Shown here piece by piece: positions 33,431 through 43,288 of a stretch of 64,000 nucleotides of DNA; within the stretch, counting starts at the first letter, position 1, and each line of letters begins with the position of its first letter. The notes beneath the pieces are model-generated. The model did no database searches. It worked only from the letters and a program-made list of their open reading frames with translations, and was not told the DNA's origin. The position numbers and the translations under genes were made by a program. The stretch comes from UBA7330 sp043554545 (GTDB lineage Bacteria; Bacteroidota; Bacteroidia; Cytophagales; Cyclobacteriaceae), in assembly GCA_043554545.1 (NCBI GenBank), contig CP121337.1, positions 3,100,001-3,164,000 on the forward strand. The letters run 5' to 3'.

Positions 33431-36400
33431 ATGATAAAATTTCCCTCATTTTTTAGCATTATCCTCTTAATCCTCCTCGTTGGTTATGGCTGTAGCAATG
33501 AACCTAAAATGATCGAGGTTAAGGATGGCGATCACATAGTTTTATTAGGTAACAATCTTGGATCCCGGATGATGAATTTCGGACACTTCGAAACTGAAAT
33601 GTATCTGCGGTATCCCACACAAAATGTGCTAATCCGTAACATGTGCGATCCTGGAGATACACCAGGTTTCAGGCCTCGGTCAGCCAGAAATTCTCCCTGG
33701 GCCTTCCCCGGCGCTGAGACCTTTCAGACAGAGCTAGCCAATGATTCCCGAAGTATTGGCCACTTCCCCGCTCCGGATGAATGGCTACATAATTTAGAAG
33801 CAGACATTATTATTGCTTTTTTTGGGTACAATGAATCATTCGAAGGTGAAGAAGGACTCGCTAACTACAAAGCAGAACTTCAGGCTTTCATCGCACATAC
33901 ACTGGCTCAGAATTACAATGGCGCCACACCCCCCCAACTCGTACTGGTCTCACCGATTGCTTTTCAGGATTTGTCAGATACTTACGATTTACCAAACGGA
34001 ACGGAGATCAATGCAAATCTAAAAGCCTACACAGCAGCGATGAAGGAAATTGCCAGCCAAAGCAATATCCCATTCATTGATGCTTTCAACACAAGTTACA
34101 TGTGGTTTAAAGAAAGCCAGCTAACCACAGATGGATCTCAGCTTAATGATGAGGGGTATCAGCGCTTTGCCTCCATGCTAGCCAGTAAATTGTCAGGAGA
34201 ATCTTCGCCCAATGATACAAACAGAGACCTTGTGCTTAAAACGGTGCTGGATAAAAACTGGTTCTGGCACAACGATTATAAAATCCCTAATGGCGTTCAT
34301 GCCTACGGCCGTAGATATGATCCCTTTGGGCCTGCCAACTATCCTTACGAGATCGAAAAAATCAGACAAATGACGTCTGTACGTGATACTGCCATCTGGA
34401 TGGCCACAGCGGGTCAGGAAAAAGACATTAAAGTCTCTGATCAAAATACCCGGGAACTTCCTGAAGTAGAAACCAATTACAATCCCGACAGCCGTAAACA
34501 TGGCCAGCTGGAATACTTATACGGTCAAGATGCTTTGGATAAACTTCAGGTGCCTCAGGGATATAAAATTGAGCTCTTCGCCTCAGAAAAAGAATTTCCC
34601 GAATTGGCTAATCCTTCCCAGTTGACATTTGACAACCAGGGCAGGCTTTGGGTGTCTACCATGCCCAGCTACCCTCACTACAGACCCGGAGATAAACGGC
34701 CTGATGATAAGATTATCATTCTTGAGGATACCGATAAAGATGGTAAAGCAGACAAGCTCATCAACTTCGCTACTGGTCTTCATGTACCAGTAGGTTTTGA
34801 AATCGCACCTGAAGGTGTTTATATCTCGCAGGGCACCAACCTTAAGCTTTATACAGATACCGACGGCGATGATCAGGCAGATAAAGTAGAGATTATCATG
34901 AGTGGTTTCGATGACCACGATACACACCATGTAATCAGTGCCTTTTGCGCAGATCCTTCCGGAGCCATTTATATGGGTGAAGGGGTATTTCTCCATACCA
35001 ATGTCGAGACCAGTTATGGTCCTGTCAGAGGCACAAACGGTGGTTTTTATCGATATCAACCCCAGCTAAGAAAACTTGAACGAACTGCTCAACTTTCGAT
35101 CCCCAACCCATGGGGTATCGCATTTGATATTTACGGACAAAATTTCTTCCTGGATACTTCAGGACCTGCCATGAGATGGATGATGCCTGGAACTATTAAA
35201 TCTGTATATGGTAAAGCAAACCCCAAACCATTTGATCTGATTCAGGATGAACATAAGGTAAGACCAACCAGTGGATTAGAGTTTGTTTCCAGTCGGCATT
35301 TCCCCGATGAAGTTCAGGGTGACCTTTTACTTGGGAACGCCATTGGTTTTCTTGGTATTAAGCAACACAGCATAACTGATGATGGCACAGGTTTCAAGAC
35401 CGCTCATCGACAAGACCTGTTGACAAGTGATGACGGAAACTTCAGACCAGTAGACATGGAGTTTGCGCCTGATGGATCTCTGTATGTAGTAGATTGGCAC
35501 AACATCCTCATTGGTCATATGCAACACAATGCCCGTGATCCACTAAGAGATCATGTACATGGTCGAATTTATCGAATCACCTATCCTTCCAGGCCACTCC
35601 TTACGCCTCCTGATATTGACGGAGCGAGTATTGACGTGCTTCTTGACAACCTAAAGCTGCAAGAAGCCCGTGCCAGGTATCGCACACGAAGAGAATTGCG
35701 TGGAAGATCTGCACAGGAAGTTACTGATAAACTAAAGACCTGGGTGAGCAATCTGGATGCAAGCGATCCCAATTATGAGCGCTATAAATTAGAGGCACTT
35801 TGGGTAAGCTGGGGCATGGATGAGGTAGACCAGGCACTGCTAAGAGATTTATTAAACGCAAAGGACTTCCATGTAAGAACAGCTGCAGTTCGGGTACTGC
35901 GATATACCGGACACCAGGTTCAGGACCAGGCAGAACTGCTAAGTAGCGCCGTAGCTGATCCTGATGGCAGGGTTCAACTTGAAGCCATGGTGGCTAGCTC
36001 TTGGTTAGATGAAGACCAGGCGGCACCTATCCTTGCGAGTATCGACAAAGAAAAACTGGACGAATGGTCACTTCCAGTCTATGAAGGTATAGAAGCACAT
36101 CTTTCTGGAAAAGCAATCAAAAAAGAGGTGGAGATCAAAGCACCAACAAACCTAAACAGCGAAGCATTAAAACAATTTGAATTAGGCAGGGCTATTTATG
36201 AGCGAGAAGGTTACTGTGGCACTTGTCATCAACCAGATGGAAAAGGCTTAACAGCCTCTGGGTTTCCTCCACTTGCCGGATCTGAATGGGTATTGGGAGA
36301 TACCCAAAGGCTCATCAAGATAGCCCTGAAAGGCGTTTATGGACCTATGACTGTTATGGGTAAAGATTATCCCGGACAGGTTCCTATGACAGGATTTGAA

Positions 36401-36577
36401 AAAATGCTGAATGATGAGGAACTAGCTGCCGTACTTACCTATGTAAGGAATGCTTTTGGCAATGAAGCAGAGCCGGTTACCAAGATAGAAGTATTTGATA
36501 CGAGATACGCATCACAGTCCAAAGAGGGTTTCTATACGTCGGACGAACTTCTTAAAATGCATCCATTTGCTAAGTAG
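33431..36577 (+). CDS. SGNH-propeller-HEAT-cytochrome c lipoprotein (PVC-type dehydrogenase family)
   Basis: A 1048-residue multidomain lipoprotein (VGYGC, Cys21). An SGNH-like domain occupies about residues 35-255, a PVC-type six-bladed propeller related to membrane-bound sugar dehydrogenases about 370-700 (ANPSQLTFDNQGRLWV, DDHDTHHV, GLEFVSSRHFPDEVQG, EFAPDGSLYVVDWH), HEAT-like repeats about 735-890, and a cytochrome c domain with C929-G-T-C-H933 and an axial Met candidate in GQVPMTGF. Such proteins are thought to oxidise sugars or related compounds in the periplasm and pass electrons to the chain; the substrate is unknown. It faces the ThuA gene across a shared terminator. Confidence 0.88.
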   Translation: MIKFPSFFSIILLILLVGYGCSNEPKMIEVKDGDHIVLLGNNLGSRMMNFGHFETEMYLRYPTQNVLIRNMCDPGDTPGFRPRSARNSPWAFPGAETFQTELANDSRSIGHFPAPDEWLHNLEADIIIAFFGYNESFEGEEGLANYKAELQAFIAHTLAQNYNGATPPQLVLVSPIAFQDLSDTYDLPNGTEINANLKAYTAAMKEIASQSNIPFIDAFNTSYMWFKESQLTTDGSQLNDEGYQRFASMLASKLSGESSPNDTNRDLVLKTVLDKNWFWHNDYKIPNGVHAYGRRYDPFGPANYPYEIEKIRQMTSVRDTAIWMATAGQEKDIKVSDQNTRELPEVETNYNPDSRKHGQLEYLYGQDALDKLQVPQGYKIELFASEKEFPELANPSQLTFDNQGRLWVSTMPSYPHYRPGDKRPDDKIIILEDTDKDGKADKLINFATGLHVPVGFEIAPEGVYISQGTNLKLYTDTDGDDQADKVEIIMSGFDDHDTHHVISAFCADPSGAIYMGEGVFLHTNVETSYGPVRGTNGGFYRYQPQLRKLERTAQLSIPNPWGIAFDIYGQNFFLDTSGPAMRWMMPGTIKSVYGKANPKPFDLIQDEHKVRPTSGLEFVSSRHFPDEVQGDLLLGNAIGFLGIKQHSITDDGTGFKTAHRQDLLTSDDGNFRPVDMEFAPDGSLYVVDWHNILIGHMQHNARDPLRDHVHGRIYRITYPSRPLLTPPDIDGASIDVLLDNLKLQEARARYRTRRELRGRSAQEVTDKLKTWVSNLDASDPNYERYKLEALWVSWGMDEVDQALLRDLLNAKDFHVRTAAVRVLRYTGHQVQDQAELLSSAVADPDGRVQLEAMVASSWLDEDQAAPILASIDKEKLDEWSLPVYEGIEAHLSGKAIKKEVEIKAPTNLNSEALKQFELGRAIYEREGYCGTCHQPDGKGLTASGFPPLAGSEWVLGDTQRLIKIALKGVYGPMTVMGKDYPGQVPMTGFEKMLNDEELAAVLTYVRNAFGNEAEPVTKIEVFDTRYASQSKEGFYTSDELLKMHPFAK

Positions 36578-36632
36578 TCAACAAATATTGTTGGCTTAGA
36601 AAGGCTAATAAACACCCTTCATTGGGGTATAT

Positions 36633-36674
36633 AAAAAACACCTCTCCATCTTGAAAAAAGGAGAGGTGTTTTTT
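36633..36674. terminator. Bidirectional intrinsic terminator
   Basis: A 15-bp perfect stem, AAAAAACACCTCTCC with GGAGAGGTGTTTTTT, loop 12 nt. A-tract and T-tract at the two ends make it work for both the propeller-cytochrome gene and the convergent ThuA gene. Confidence 0.9.
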
Positions 36675-36776
36675 ATTATATAGATGCATCAGGGGATAAA
36701 GCTGATTGGCAGCTATCCCAGCTTAATTAAGATCGTTCCTACGCATTTATTTATTCGAAGGCTACGTCTTTGATTA

Positions 36777-37907
36777 CTACTCTAGACTCGAGACTTCAAC
36801 TTTATTATCTATCCAATATTGTGCCTCCAGGAAGGCATAAGACCTCGGCTGATAGTCACCCACCGTCTCGACATCTGCTTTTTCCGGAACTTCCTTATCC
36901 AAAGACCAGTAAACAGCATTTACCATCATCCTGCGGGTCCCTTCTGATATCAGGTCAGTTGCTGCACCAATGGTAGAAGTAAAGGCTTTGCCTTCTTTAC
37001 CTCCCGGAATCTGGTAGGACTTAATCCATGCAATTGGCATCATCGGATCATTAGGGTTGAAGTCTATGACTGTACCATCTCTTTTTTTCTTTTCTACTGT
37101 CCCTGCCACTTCATCGTCAGTAGGTCTCATGCCAAAAAGGGGGTCATTTTCGTCAAACTCCCCTGCCCTGTTTATGGCTTCTCCCATGACAATGGGCTGA
37201 GAATCTCCCGGTAGTGGTAATCGGACAGTATATACGTCAGAGGGGCCCCAAATGGTTCCTGGCTCAATGCCATTCAGGATGGGGTGGTTCTCTGCACCTG
37301 GTGCTGGAATACCTCTGGTACTTTGATGCTTGTGATGTCCATGATGAGCAATCCACTTTTCGCCTAGTATCAGTCGCCCAAATCCACCCTTCCATTCGTC
37401 GTCTCCATCATAGAACGTGCTGTAATGGGTATAAGCACTTTCAAAATCTACCTTTCTGTAGTCAAATGCATGCGTAGAAGTTCTGATCCCAATGACAGGT
37501 TTCCCATCCTTCAGGAATTGGTCAATGTGACTCATCTGGTCATCCGGCAAGGCACGAAACCTTGTGAAAATAACCATGAGATCTGCGTTGTCCAGTTGCT
37601 CCAGGCCTGGTATGTTATTGAGGTAATTTGGATTAATTACCCCCGGCATTTCAGGATCCTGAGCAAATAAAACCGTGCAATTAAAACCATGTCGTGTGGA
37701 AAGTATTTTTGCCAATTGTGGAAGGGCTGCCTCCGAGCGGTATTCTTCATCACCAGAAACCAACACAATGCTCGGTGCATTGGCCTCTCCTTTGAATGTG
37801 AGCCACTGCTTTGAGGATTCTTCAACTTTTTCTTTTGATTCAGTTTGGCCACCACCACAATTGAACAGGAAAGCGCCTATGAACACCAATACAAATATTT
37901 TCTTCAT
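36777..37907 (-). CDS. ThuA-domain lipoprotein
   Basis: A 376-residue lipoprotein (LFNCGGGQ, Cys17) with a ThuA-like glutamine-amidotransferase-fold domain: SIVLVSGDEEYRSEAALPQLAKIL, NADLMVIFTRFRALPD and GKPVIGIRTSTHAF. ThuA domains occur with sugar oxidation genes (trehalose or related disaccharides) and are very often near PVC-type dehydrogenases, as here. Reaction unknown. It ends at 36777, convergent with the cytochrome gene. Confidence 0.88.
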   Translation of the reverse strand: MKKIFVLVFIGAFLFNCGGGQTESKEKVEESSKQWLTFKGEANAPSIVLVSGDEEYRSEAALPQLAKILSTRHGFNCTVLFAQDPEMPGVINPNYLNNIPGLEQLDNADLMVIFTRFRALPDDQMSHIDQFLKDGKPVIGIRTSTHAFDYRKVDFESAYTHYSTFYDGDDEWKGGFGRLILGEKWIAHHGHHKHQSTRGIPAPGAENHPILNGIEPGTIWGPSDVYTVRLPLPGDSQPIVMGEAINRAGEFDENDPLFGMRPTDDEVAGTVEKKKRDGTVIDFNPNDPMMPIAWIKSYQIPGGKEGKAFTSTIGAATDLISEGTRRMMVNAVYWSLDKEVPEKADVETVGDYQPRSYAFLEAQYWIDNKVEVSSLE

Positions 37908-37994
37908 GTTTGAATTTTTAAGACCTAAAGATAAATGAATTCGACTAAGTCAAATTTACTCCGCTCTATAAAAAGTTTCAGCTTGATTATTTAA

Positions 37995-38567
37995 CTATTG
38001 AATGGATAGCCTCCTGTTGATAATCCCTCTGATTTCGTAGCAAAGTTTCAAAGGGTGCTGTGTTCTCCAATTAGCCGCATCGAAAGGACCCCCAAAATTG
38101 ATGGCTGCATCAATATTGAATCTTGACATTTCTTCAATCACAAAATCCCTGAAATTGATCGCTACAATCCATCCGTCGTCCAGCTCATCCAGCCATTCCT
38201 CATAATAGCAATCATCGCTGCCATGAAAATTCAGGATATTCTCTCCTATCAGGATAAACTTATCAATCCCCTTCATGTTGAGGTACTCAATCACATTGCG
38301 CTTGAAATGCATGATGTCATTGTTCAATGCATCATTCCACTCACCCATCATCTCGATGATGGTGAAACCCTCCTCGTAATTGGTAAATAGTATTTTGATG
38401 TATAAGGTCTCTGATCCCATATAGTCCCATGCCGGATCAATAAAATACCCGTAAATATTTTCTGAATACAGGTCATAGTTGTATTCCTTCCCGAAAAAGG
38501 GAGACTCCGGATCCTGACTGGAATCATAGAAGTTTAACCAATTGTGATATGGTTCTATTTCATGCAC
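37995..38567 (-). CDS. Conserved-looking hypothetical protein, 190 aa
   Basis: I do not recognise a family. The protein is acidic, rich in Trp and Tyr, has no signal peptide or membrane helix, and looks alpha/beta (LYIKILFTNYEEGFTIIEMMGEW, DKFILIGENILNF, GWIVAINFRDFVIEEM). It could be a small cytoplasmic enzyme or binding protein. It stands alone between ThuA and the divergent transporter operon. Confidence 0.7.
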   Translation of the reverse strand: MHEIEPYHNWLNFYDSSQDPESPFFGKEYNYDLYSENIYGYFIDPAWDYMGSETLYIKILFTNYEEGFTIIEMMGEWNDALNNDIMHFKRNVIEYLNMKGIDKFILIGENILNFHGSDDCYYEEWLDELDDGWIVAINFRDFVIEEMSRFNIDAAINFGGPFDAANWRTQHPLKLCYEIRGIINRRLSIQ

Positions 38568-38752
38568 GCTGCAAAGCTAATGAAGCAATTAAAACCCATT
38601 AAATATTTTGGTGACATATCTGGCAAAAAATGATTATCACTAAGATCATTCAGAGCACTTCCAATCAAACGTTGGCTATCCACATGATTTATGTTAGCAT
38701 AATAACCATTGGGAAATTCTCTTTATAAATTGCGGTCAGAATTTGATTGTCA

Positions 38753-40174
38753 ATGAACCTGTCCAGTAAACTCAAACTATTCATATCCATTTTAATCCCG
38801 CTACTCATTCTCATGGTGCCGACTGAATTATTGGGGATACCAGGGATTACCATTATTGAACAGCGGGTCATTGCCATTTTCTTCTTTGCTGCCATTTTTT
38901 GGATACTTGAACCGATTCCTATTTATGCTACTTCTTTGATGATCATCTTTTTGGAACTCGTGATGATTTCCAGCAAAGGGCTTAATTTTTTGATAGATGC
39001 TGATGATGTCCAGTCTTTCGGTACGCTGATAGATTACCGAGAGATTCTTTACACCTTTGCCTCCCCCATTATTATTTTATTTTTAGGAGGCTTTTTCCTC
39101 GCCATGGCAGCCACAAAATATCGGTTAGATCAGAATCTGGCGGCTGTGCTTTTAAGGCCTTTTGGACAAAAGCCTAAGTGGGTATTGCTGGGCCTGATGA
39201 TCATAACTGCAATATTCTCCATGTTTATGAGTAACACAGCAACCACTGCTATGATGCTCTCCATCCTTGCGCCTGTCCTTACCGTTTTCCTTCCGGGCGA
39301 TAAAGGAAAATTTGCCTTTATTCTGGCCATCCCATTTGCAGCAAATACCGGTGGAATTGGGACACCTATAGGTACCCCACCCAATGTTGTAGCCTTGAAA
39401 TACCTCACAGGGGGCGATTACATTTCTTTTGGCGAATGGATGGTCATGGCTGTACCCTTCGTGATCGTACTGTTGATATTTTGCTGGGGTCTCTTGCTCG
39501 CACTGTATCCTATCAAAACGGAAAAAATTGCTATGGATATAAAGGGTAGCTGGATAAAAAACCCGAAAGCTTACCTTGTCTATTTCACTTTTGCTGTAAC
39601 CATCTTTCTTTGGTTGACAGATTTTCTGCATGGCATGAATGCCTATATTGTGGCCATGCTGCCGGTGGTAGTGTTTTCTTCCTTTAACATCATCAATAAA
39701 AGTGATCTCAAGAATATCAGCTGGGATGTCCTGTGGTTAGTTTCCGGAGGGATTGCGCTTGGTTTAGCACTTGAATCCTCTGGTTTAGCACAAAGAATGG
39801 TTGATATCATCCCCTTTGAGATGATGCACCCCATTGTGATCATTCTACTCATTACACTGGTGGCTATGCTGATGGCTAACTTCATGTCCAATACTGCCAC
39901 AGCTAATTTGCTATTACCTCTTGTAGCAGCCATTGGGGTGGCAATGACCAGTCTGGAGGGTTTTGGCGGTAACAAGATGATCATCATTGCAGTGACCATT
40001 TCCTGCTCTATGGGCATGGCACTGCCGATAAGCACCCCTCCAAATGCATTGGCCTTTGCCACAGGTCTTATTAAGACAAAACACATCGCCAAACCCGGGG
40101 TGATCATCGCGTTAATTGGTATTTTACTAAATTATCTCTTGATGTATCTTCTTAATTTGGTTAAGTTCTTCTAA
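38753..40174 (+). CDS. DASS-family (SLC13) anion/sodium symporter
   Basis: A 473-residue inner-membrane carrier (about 12 hydrophobic segments) with the two Ser-Asn-Thr signature motifs of SLC13: SNTATTAMML and NFMSNTATANLLL, each followed by a Pro-rich loop (IGTPPNVVAL, ISTPPNALAF). Substrates in the family are dicarboxylates, sulfate or phosphate. The ATG at 38753 is preferred to a TTG two codons upstream. It begins an operon with a histidine kinase (12-nt gap), a response regulator and a porin; sulfate or dicarboxylate uptake under local control is inferred. Confidence 0.92.
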   Translation: MNLSSKLKLFISILIPLLILMVPTELLGIPGITIIEQRVIAIFFFAAIFWILEPIPIYATSLMIIFLELVMISSKGLNFLIDADDVQSFGTLIDYREILYTFASPIIILFLGGFFLAMAATKYRLDQNLAAVLLRPFGQKPKWVLLGLMIITAIFSMFMSNTATTAMMLSILAPVLTVFLPGDKGKFAFILAIPFAANTGGIGTPIGTPPNVVALKYLTGGDYISFGEWMVMAVPFVIVLLIFCWGLLLALYPIKTEKIAMDIKGSWIKNPKAYLVYFTFAVTIFLWLTDFLHGMNAYIVAMLPVVVFSSFNIINKSDLKNISWDVLWLVSGGIALGLALESSGLAQRMVDIIPFEMMHPIVIILLITLVAMLMANFMSNTATANLLLPLVAAIGVAMTSLEGFGGNKMIIIAVTISCSMGMALPISTPPNALAFATGLIKTKHIAKPGVIIALIGILLNYLLMYLLNLVKFF

Positions 40175-40186
40175 TTCAGGATTCAG

Positions 40187-41542
40187 ATGAAAGAGAAAGT
40201 AAGTTTTAATTGGGTGAAGAAACACTTTTTCTCAGATGAGAAAAAGCAATTGAAGATCAAAAAGGGTGACATGCTATTTGATCAGAATCAAACCAATAGA
40301 AAGCTTTACCTGGTATTAGAAGGTAAGTTCAATGGCTATTTTACCGCCTCTGATCTTCTACCTTATCCAATCTTTGAAGCAACGAAAAATAAATTCATTG
40401 GTGTCTACAGTTATTTTTCTGCTGATAACAACAGCTACAGTCGAGTTGTCGCGACAGAAGATTCTGTAGTTTCCTACTATGATAAGCCATTGTTGGACCA
40501 CACAGACGAAGAATGGATCAAGTTAGCGCCCTTCCTGATCTCAGTTGTTGTGAATGAGCTTTACTCCCGGCAACACTTTGCCAGAATGATGACCATTGAG
40601 AAGTACAATGACGTGCAAAAATTGCTGAAGGCGGAGAAGATGGCAACCCTGGGTCAGATGGCTGCTGGGATTGCGCATGAATTAAATAACGCCATTGGCG
40701 TACTGGACAAGGGCACAGACCACCTAAGCACTTTCCTTGATGATCAGATCACCTACCAGCAAAATGCGTACGCAGCGTTTTTTAGAATAGGTGCTGAACA
40801 AGGACAAAGACTTTCCAGTGAAGAAGCCAGAAAACGCCGGGAAGATTACGATAAGATTAAAGGGCTTTCAAGGACACAAATCAAACGTTTGGCCAGAACG
40901 GGTATAGCACCTGACCTGATCAAGGAAATCATCAGTAAATCGGCGGACGCAGCAGATAAGATTTACCAATCCTGGGAAAATGGATGCACCCTATATGACA
41001 TGAAAATTGCCTCAAGACATGCCACACAAGTGGTACGCTCTGTCAAACAACTTGGCGTCAGTGAACATACCTGGTCTGAAAATATCAGCGTAAATGACTC
41101 CATTCATGAAGCACTGGTTATCCTCAAAAACCTTACTAAAAGAGTGGAACTCCGGCTGTCACTTGATGAGCATCAACCTGCTACAGCTGGATTTTATGGA
41201 CAATTAATTCAGGTGTGGATCAACATTATAAAAAATGGGATCGAAAGTATGCTGTCTGCAAAAATCCCAAAACCTTTACTTATGGTTAAATCAGTGCATG
41301 ATGATAACTTTATTACTGTAAGTGTATCAGACAATGGACCCGGCATACCTAAAAAGATTATGGAAAGAATCTTCGAGCCCAGTTTCACCACTAAAGTAGG
41401 TGGGTTGTCCTTTGGACTCGGTCTGGGACTTTCCATTGTTCAACGGATTATTACGGAACATGATGGACAGATTGCTGTTTCCAGTGTCCCTGAGAATACC
41501 CTGTTTGTAGTTAAACTACCACTAATAAAAGCCCATGGATAA
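40187..41542 (+). CDS. Cytoplasmic sensor histidine kinase with cNMP-binding-like domain
   Basis: A 451-residue kinase without membrane helices. The N-terminal 15-120 resembles a cyclic-nucleotide-binding beta-roll (KKGDMLFDQNQTNRKLYLVLEGKFNGY). The H-box is MAAGIAHELNN with H164, followed by an unusually long insert of about 100 residues before the catalytic part: N-box QVWINIIKNGIES, G1 VSDNGPGIP, G2 GLGLGLSIVQ. It overlaps the response regulator by 8 nt. Input may be a soluble ligand, but no second messenger can be assigned. Confidence 0.92.
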   Translation: MKEKVSFNWVKKHFFSDEKKQLKIKKGDMLFDQNQTNRKLYLVLEGKFNGYFTASDLLPYPIFEATKNKFIGVYSYFSADNNSYSRVVATEDSVVSYYDKPLLDHTDEEWIKLAPFLISVVVNELYSRQHFARMMTIEKYNDVQKLLKAEKMATLGQMAAGIAHELNNAIGVLDKGTDHLSTFLDDQITYQQNAYAAFFRIGAEQGQRLSSEEARKRREDYDKIKGLSRTQIKRLARTGIAPDLIKEIISKSADAADKIYQSWENGCTLYDMKIASRHATQVVRSVKQLGVSEHTWSENISVNDSIHEALVILKNLTKRVELRLSLDEHQPATAGFYGQLIQVWINIIKNGIESMLSAKIPKPLLMVKSVHDDNFITVSVSDNGPGIPKKIMERIFEPSFTTKVGGLSFGLGLGLSIVQRIITEHDGQIAVSSVPENTLFVVKLPLIKAHG

Positions 41543-42017
41543 CCTATATATCATCTGCGTAGACGATCAAAGAGAAGTATTGAATTCACTCATGGCTGAC
41601 CTAAGTCCTTTTGAGGAACTGATAAACATTGAAGAGTGTGAGTCTGCCAAGGAGGCATGGGAAGTCATGGAGGAAATTGATAAGGCTGGCGACCACGTAG
41701 CACTGGTCATTACCGATCAGGTCATGCCTGAACAATCAGGAGTTGAAATGCTAAAAAACATGATCGATGATGGCAGGTACAATTTCACCCGAAAGATCTT
41801 ATTGACTGGTCAGGCCACCCATCAGGATACCATAGAAGCCATCAACAAAACAGCGCTGGACCGATACATAGAAAAACCCTGGAGTAAAGAGGACCTCCAC
41901 GAAGCCATACGGGTGATGTTGACCCATTATTTGATGGATAGGGGAATAGCTTATGAACCCTATCTATCGATACTAGACCAGCAAACGCTCTATTCCAATC
42001 TGAGAAAAACAACCTAA
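41535..42017 (+). CDS. Response regulator, single receiver domain
   Basis: A 160-residue receiver: acidic pocket in CVDDQREV, phospho-acceptor D61 in VITDQVMPEQSG, conserved Thr/Lys in LLTGQA and IEKPWSKEDL. No DNA-binding or enzymatic output domain follows, only about 30 extra residues, so it must act through another protein or as a phosphate sink. Partner of the overlapping kinase. Confidence 0.93.
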   Translation: MDNLYIICVDDQREVLNSLMADLSPFEELINIEECESAKEAWEVMEEIDKAGDHVALVITDQVMPEQSGVEMLKNMIDDGRYNFTRKILLTGQATHQDTIEAINKTALDRYIEKPWSKEDLHEAIRVMLTHYLMDRGIAYEPYLSILDQQTLYSNLRKTT

Positions 42018-42030
42018 TAAGTAGCATAGT

Positions 42031-43257
42031 ATGCGTTGGATTCGTTTATTTATTGTTGCTGTACTTTTCGCTCATGGCCTGGTTGCCCAGGACAAAGAGT
42101 CCATCAAATTTAGTGGTGCCCTACAATTGTGGATGAGATACACAGCGCTCAACCCAGGATCAGCTATTGGCACTCAGGAATTTAATGATGCTTTTGATCT
42201 CAGCATCAGACGATATCGGTTAGGTATACAGGGGAGACCTTATCAAAACATATCCTTCAATTTTAGTATGGGGAATAATAACCTGAGCAGGTATCAAGCC
42301 AATCCAATACCTAAGGTCCTCGATGCTTATGTGAGTTACCATTTTTCTGACAAACTGATCATTACGGGTGGTAAACATGCGTGGACAGGAACCTCCAGGT
42401 ATGCGGCTCCATCTACTTTAAGCGCATTAGGTGCGGACATTAATTTTTCAGCTACTCCAGCACTTAATGTTCATGATGAACTCCTCAGAAAATTAGCAAT
42501 TGCCATAAGGGGCCAAATCAGCAAGCTTGATTATCGCATCGTTTTTGCCAAGCCATATGTATTTGTATCACAGCCCCTCTCCGATCAGGCAACGTTCGTA
42601 GACAATCCTACCGCAATCAATATCGGAGGATACTTCAAATATCAGCTAAAGGAAAAAGAATCGCTGAATTCTGCTTTTAGCCCCTGGACGTATCTGGGGT
42701 CCAAAGAGATCCTCAATCTGGGAATTGGCTTTACTTATCAGCCAGATGCTACACAGTCCATCAATGTGGACGGAGACACCCTGGATCACGCCTTGCGATC
42801 ACTCGGCCTTGATTTTTTCTATGAAAAACCTGTTGGCAAAGGTTCCTGGACGGTCTATGCCGCCTTCCTGCACCACCATTTGGGACCGGGGTTTGTTCGA
42901 TATATCGGAGCAAATAATCCGGCAAGTGGGGTGGTGAACCCACTCACTCTGAATGGTCGTGGCAATAGCTTCCCTGAAGCAGGTACTGGTGAGATCTTAT
43001 TCATCAACCTGGGATACCATAAGAAATTTGAAACTTTTGGGTTACAACCAAACTTTCTAATTGAAATAGCAGATTTCGAGGCGCTAGACGACTATATGAT
43101 TCTTTATTCTGCAGGAATAAACTACCTGTTAGACGAACATCGATCTAAGCTATCTCTGGCGTACCAAAGCCGTCCAGTGTTTGTAGAAAGGGCAGGCAAC
43201 GCACAAGTCGAAGACAGAAAATCAATGGTGGTGTTGCAGTATCAGCTCAGGTTCTAG
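42031..43257 (+). CDS. Outer-membrane porin, phosphate-selective O/P-like
   Basis: A 408-residue outer-membrane protein with a signal peptide (about residues 1-19, ending HGLVAQ). The strand pattern LRRYRLGIQGRPYQNISFNFSMG and the C-terminal MVVLQYQLRF resemble OprO/OprP-like porins. Anion-selective channels of this kind would serve the DASS transporter encoded first in the same operon. It is 13 nt downstream of the response regulator and ends the operon. Confidence 0.8.
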   Translation: MRWIRLFIVAVLFAHGLVAQDKESIKFSGALQLWMRYTALNPGSAIGTQEFNDAFDLSIRRYRLGIQGRPYQNISFNFSMGNNNLSRYQANPIPKVLDAYVSYHFSDKLIITGGKHAWTGTSRYAAPSTLSALGADINFSATPALNVHDELLRKLAIAIRGQISKLDYRIVFAKPYVFVSQPLSDQATFVDNPTAINIGGYFKYQLKEKESLNSAFSPWTYLGSKEILNLGIGFTYQPDATQSINVDGDTLDHALRSLGLDFFYEKPVGKGSWTVYAAFLHHHLGPGFVRYIGANNPASGVVNPLTLNGRGNSFPEAGTGEILFINLGYHKKFETFGLQPNFLIEIADFEALDDYMILYSAGINYLLDEHRSKLSLAYQSRPVFVERAGNAQVEDRKSMVVLQYQLRF

Positions 43258-43288
43258 CAGCCGATCATCCTTTGCCTCTGAAGCTGAT

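Noticed and set aside
34583..35059. Minus-strand frame of 158 codons
   Set aside because: Shadow of the propeller part of the SGNH-cytochrome gene.
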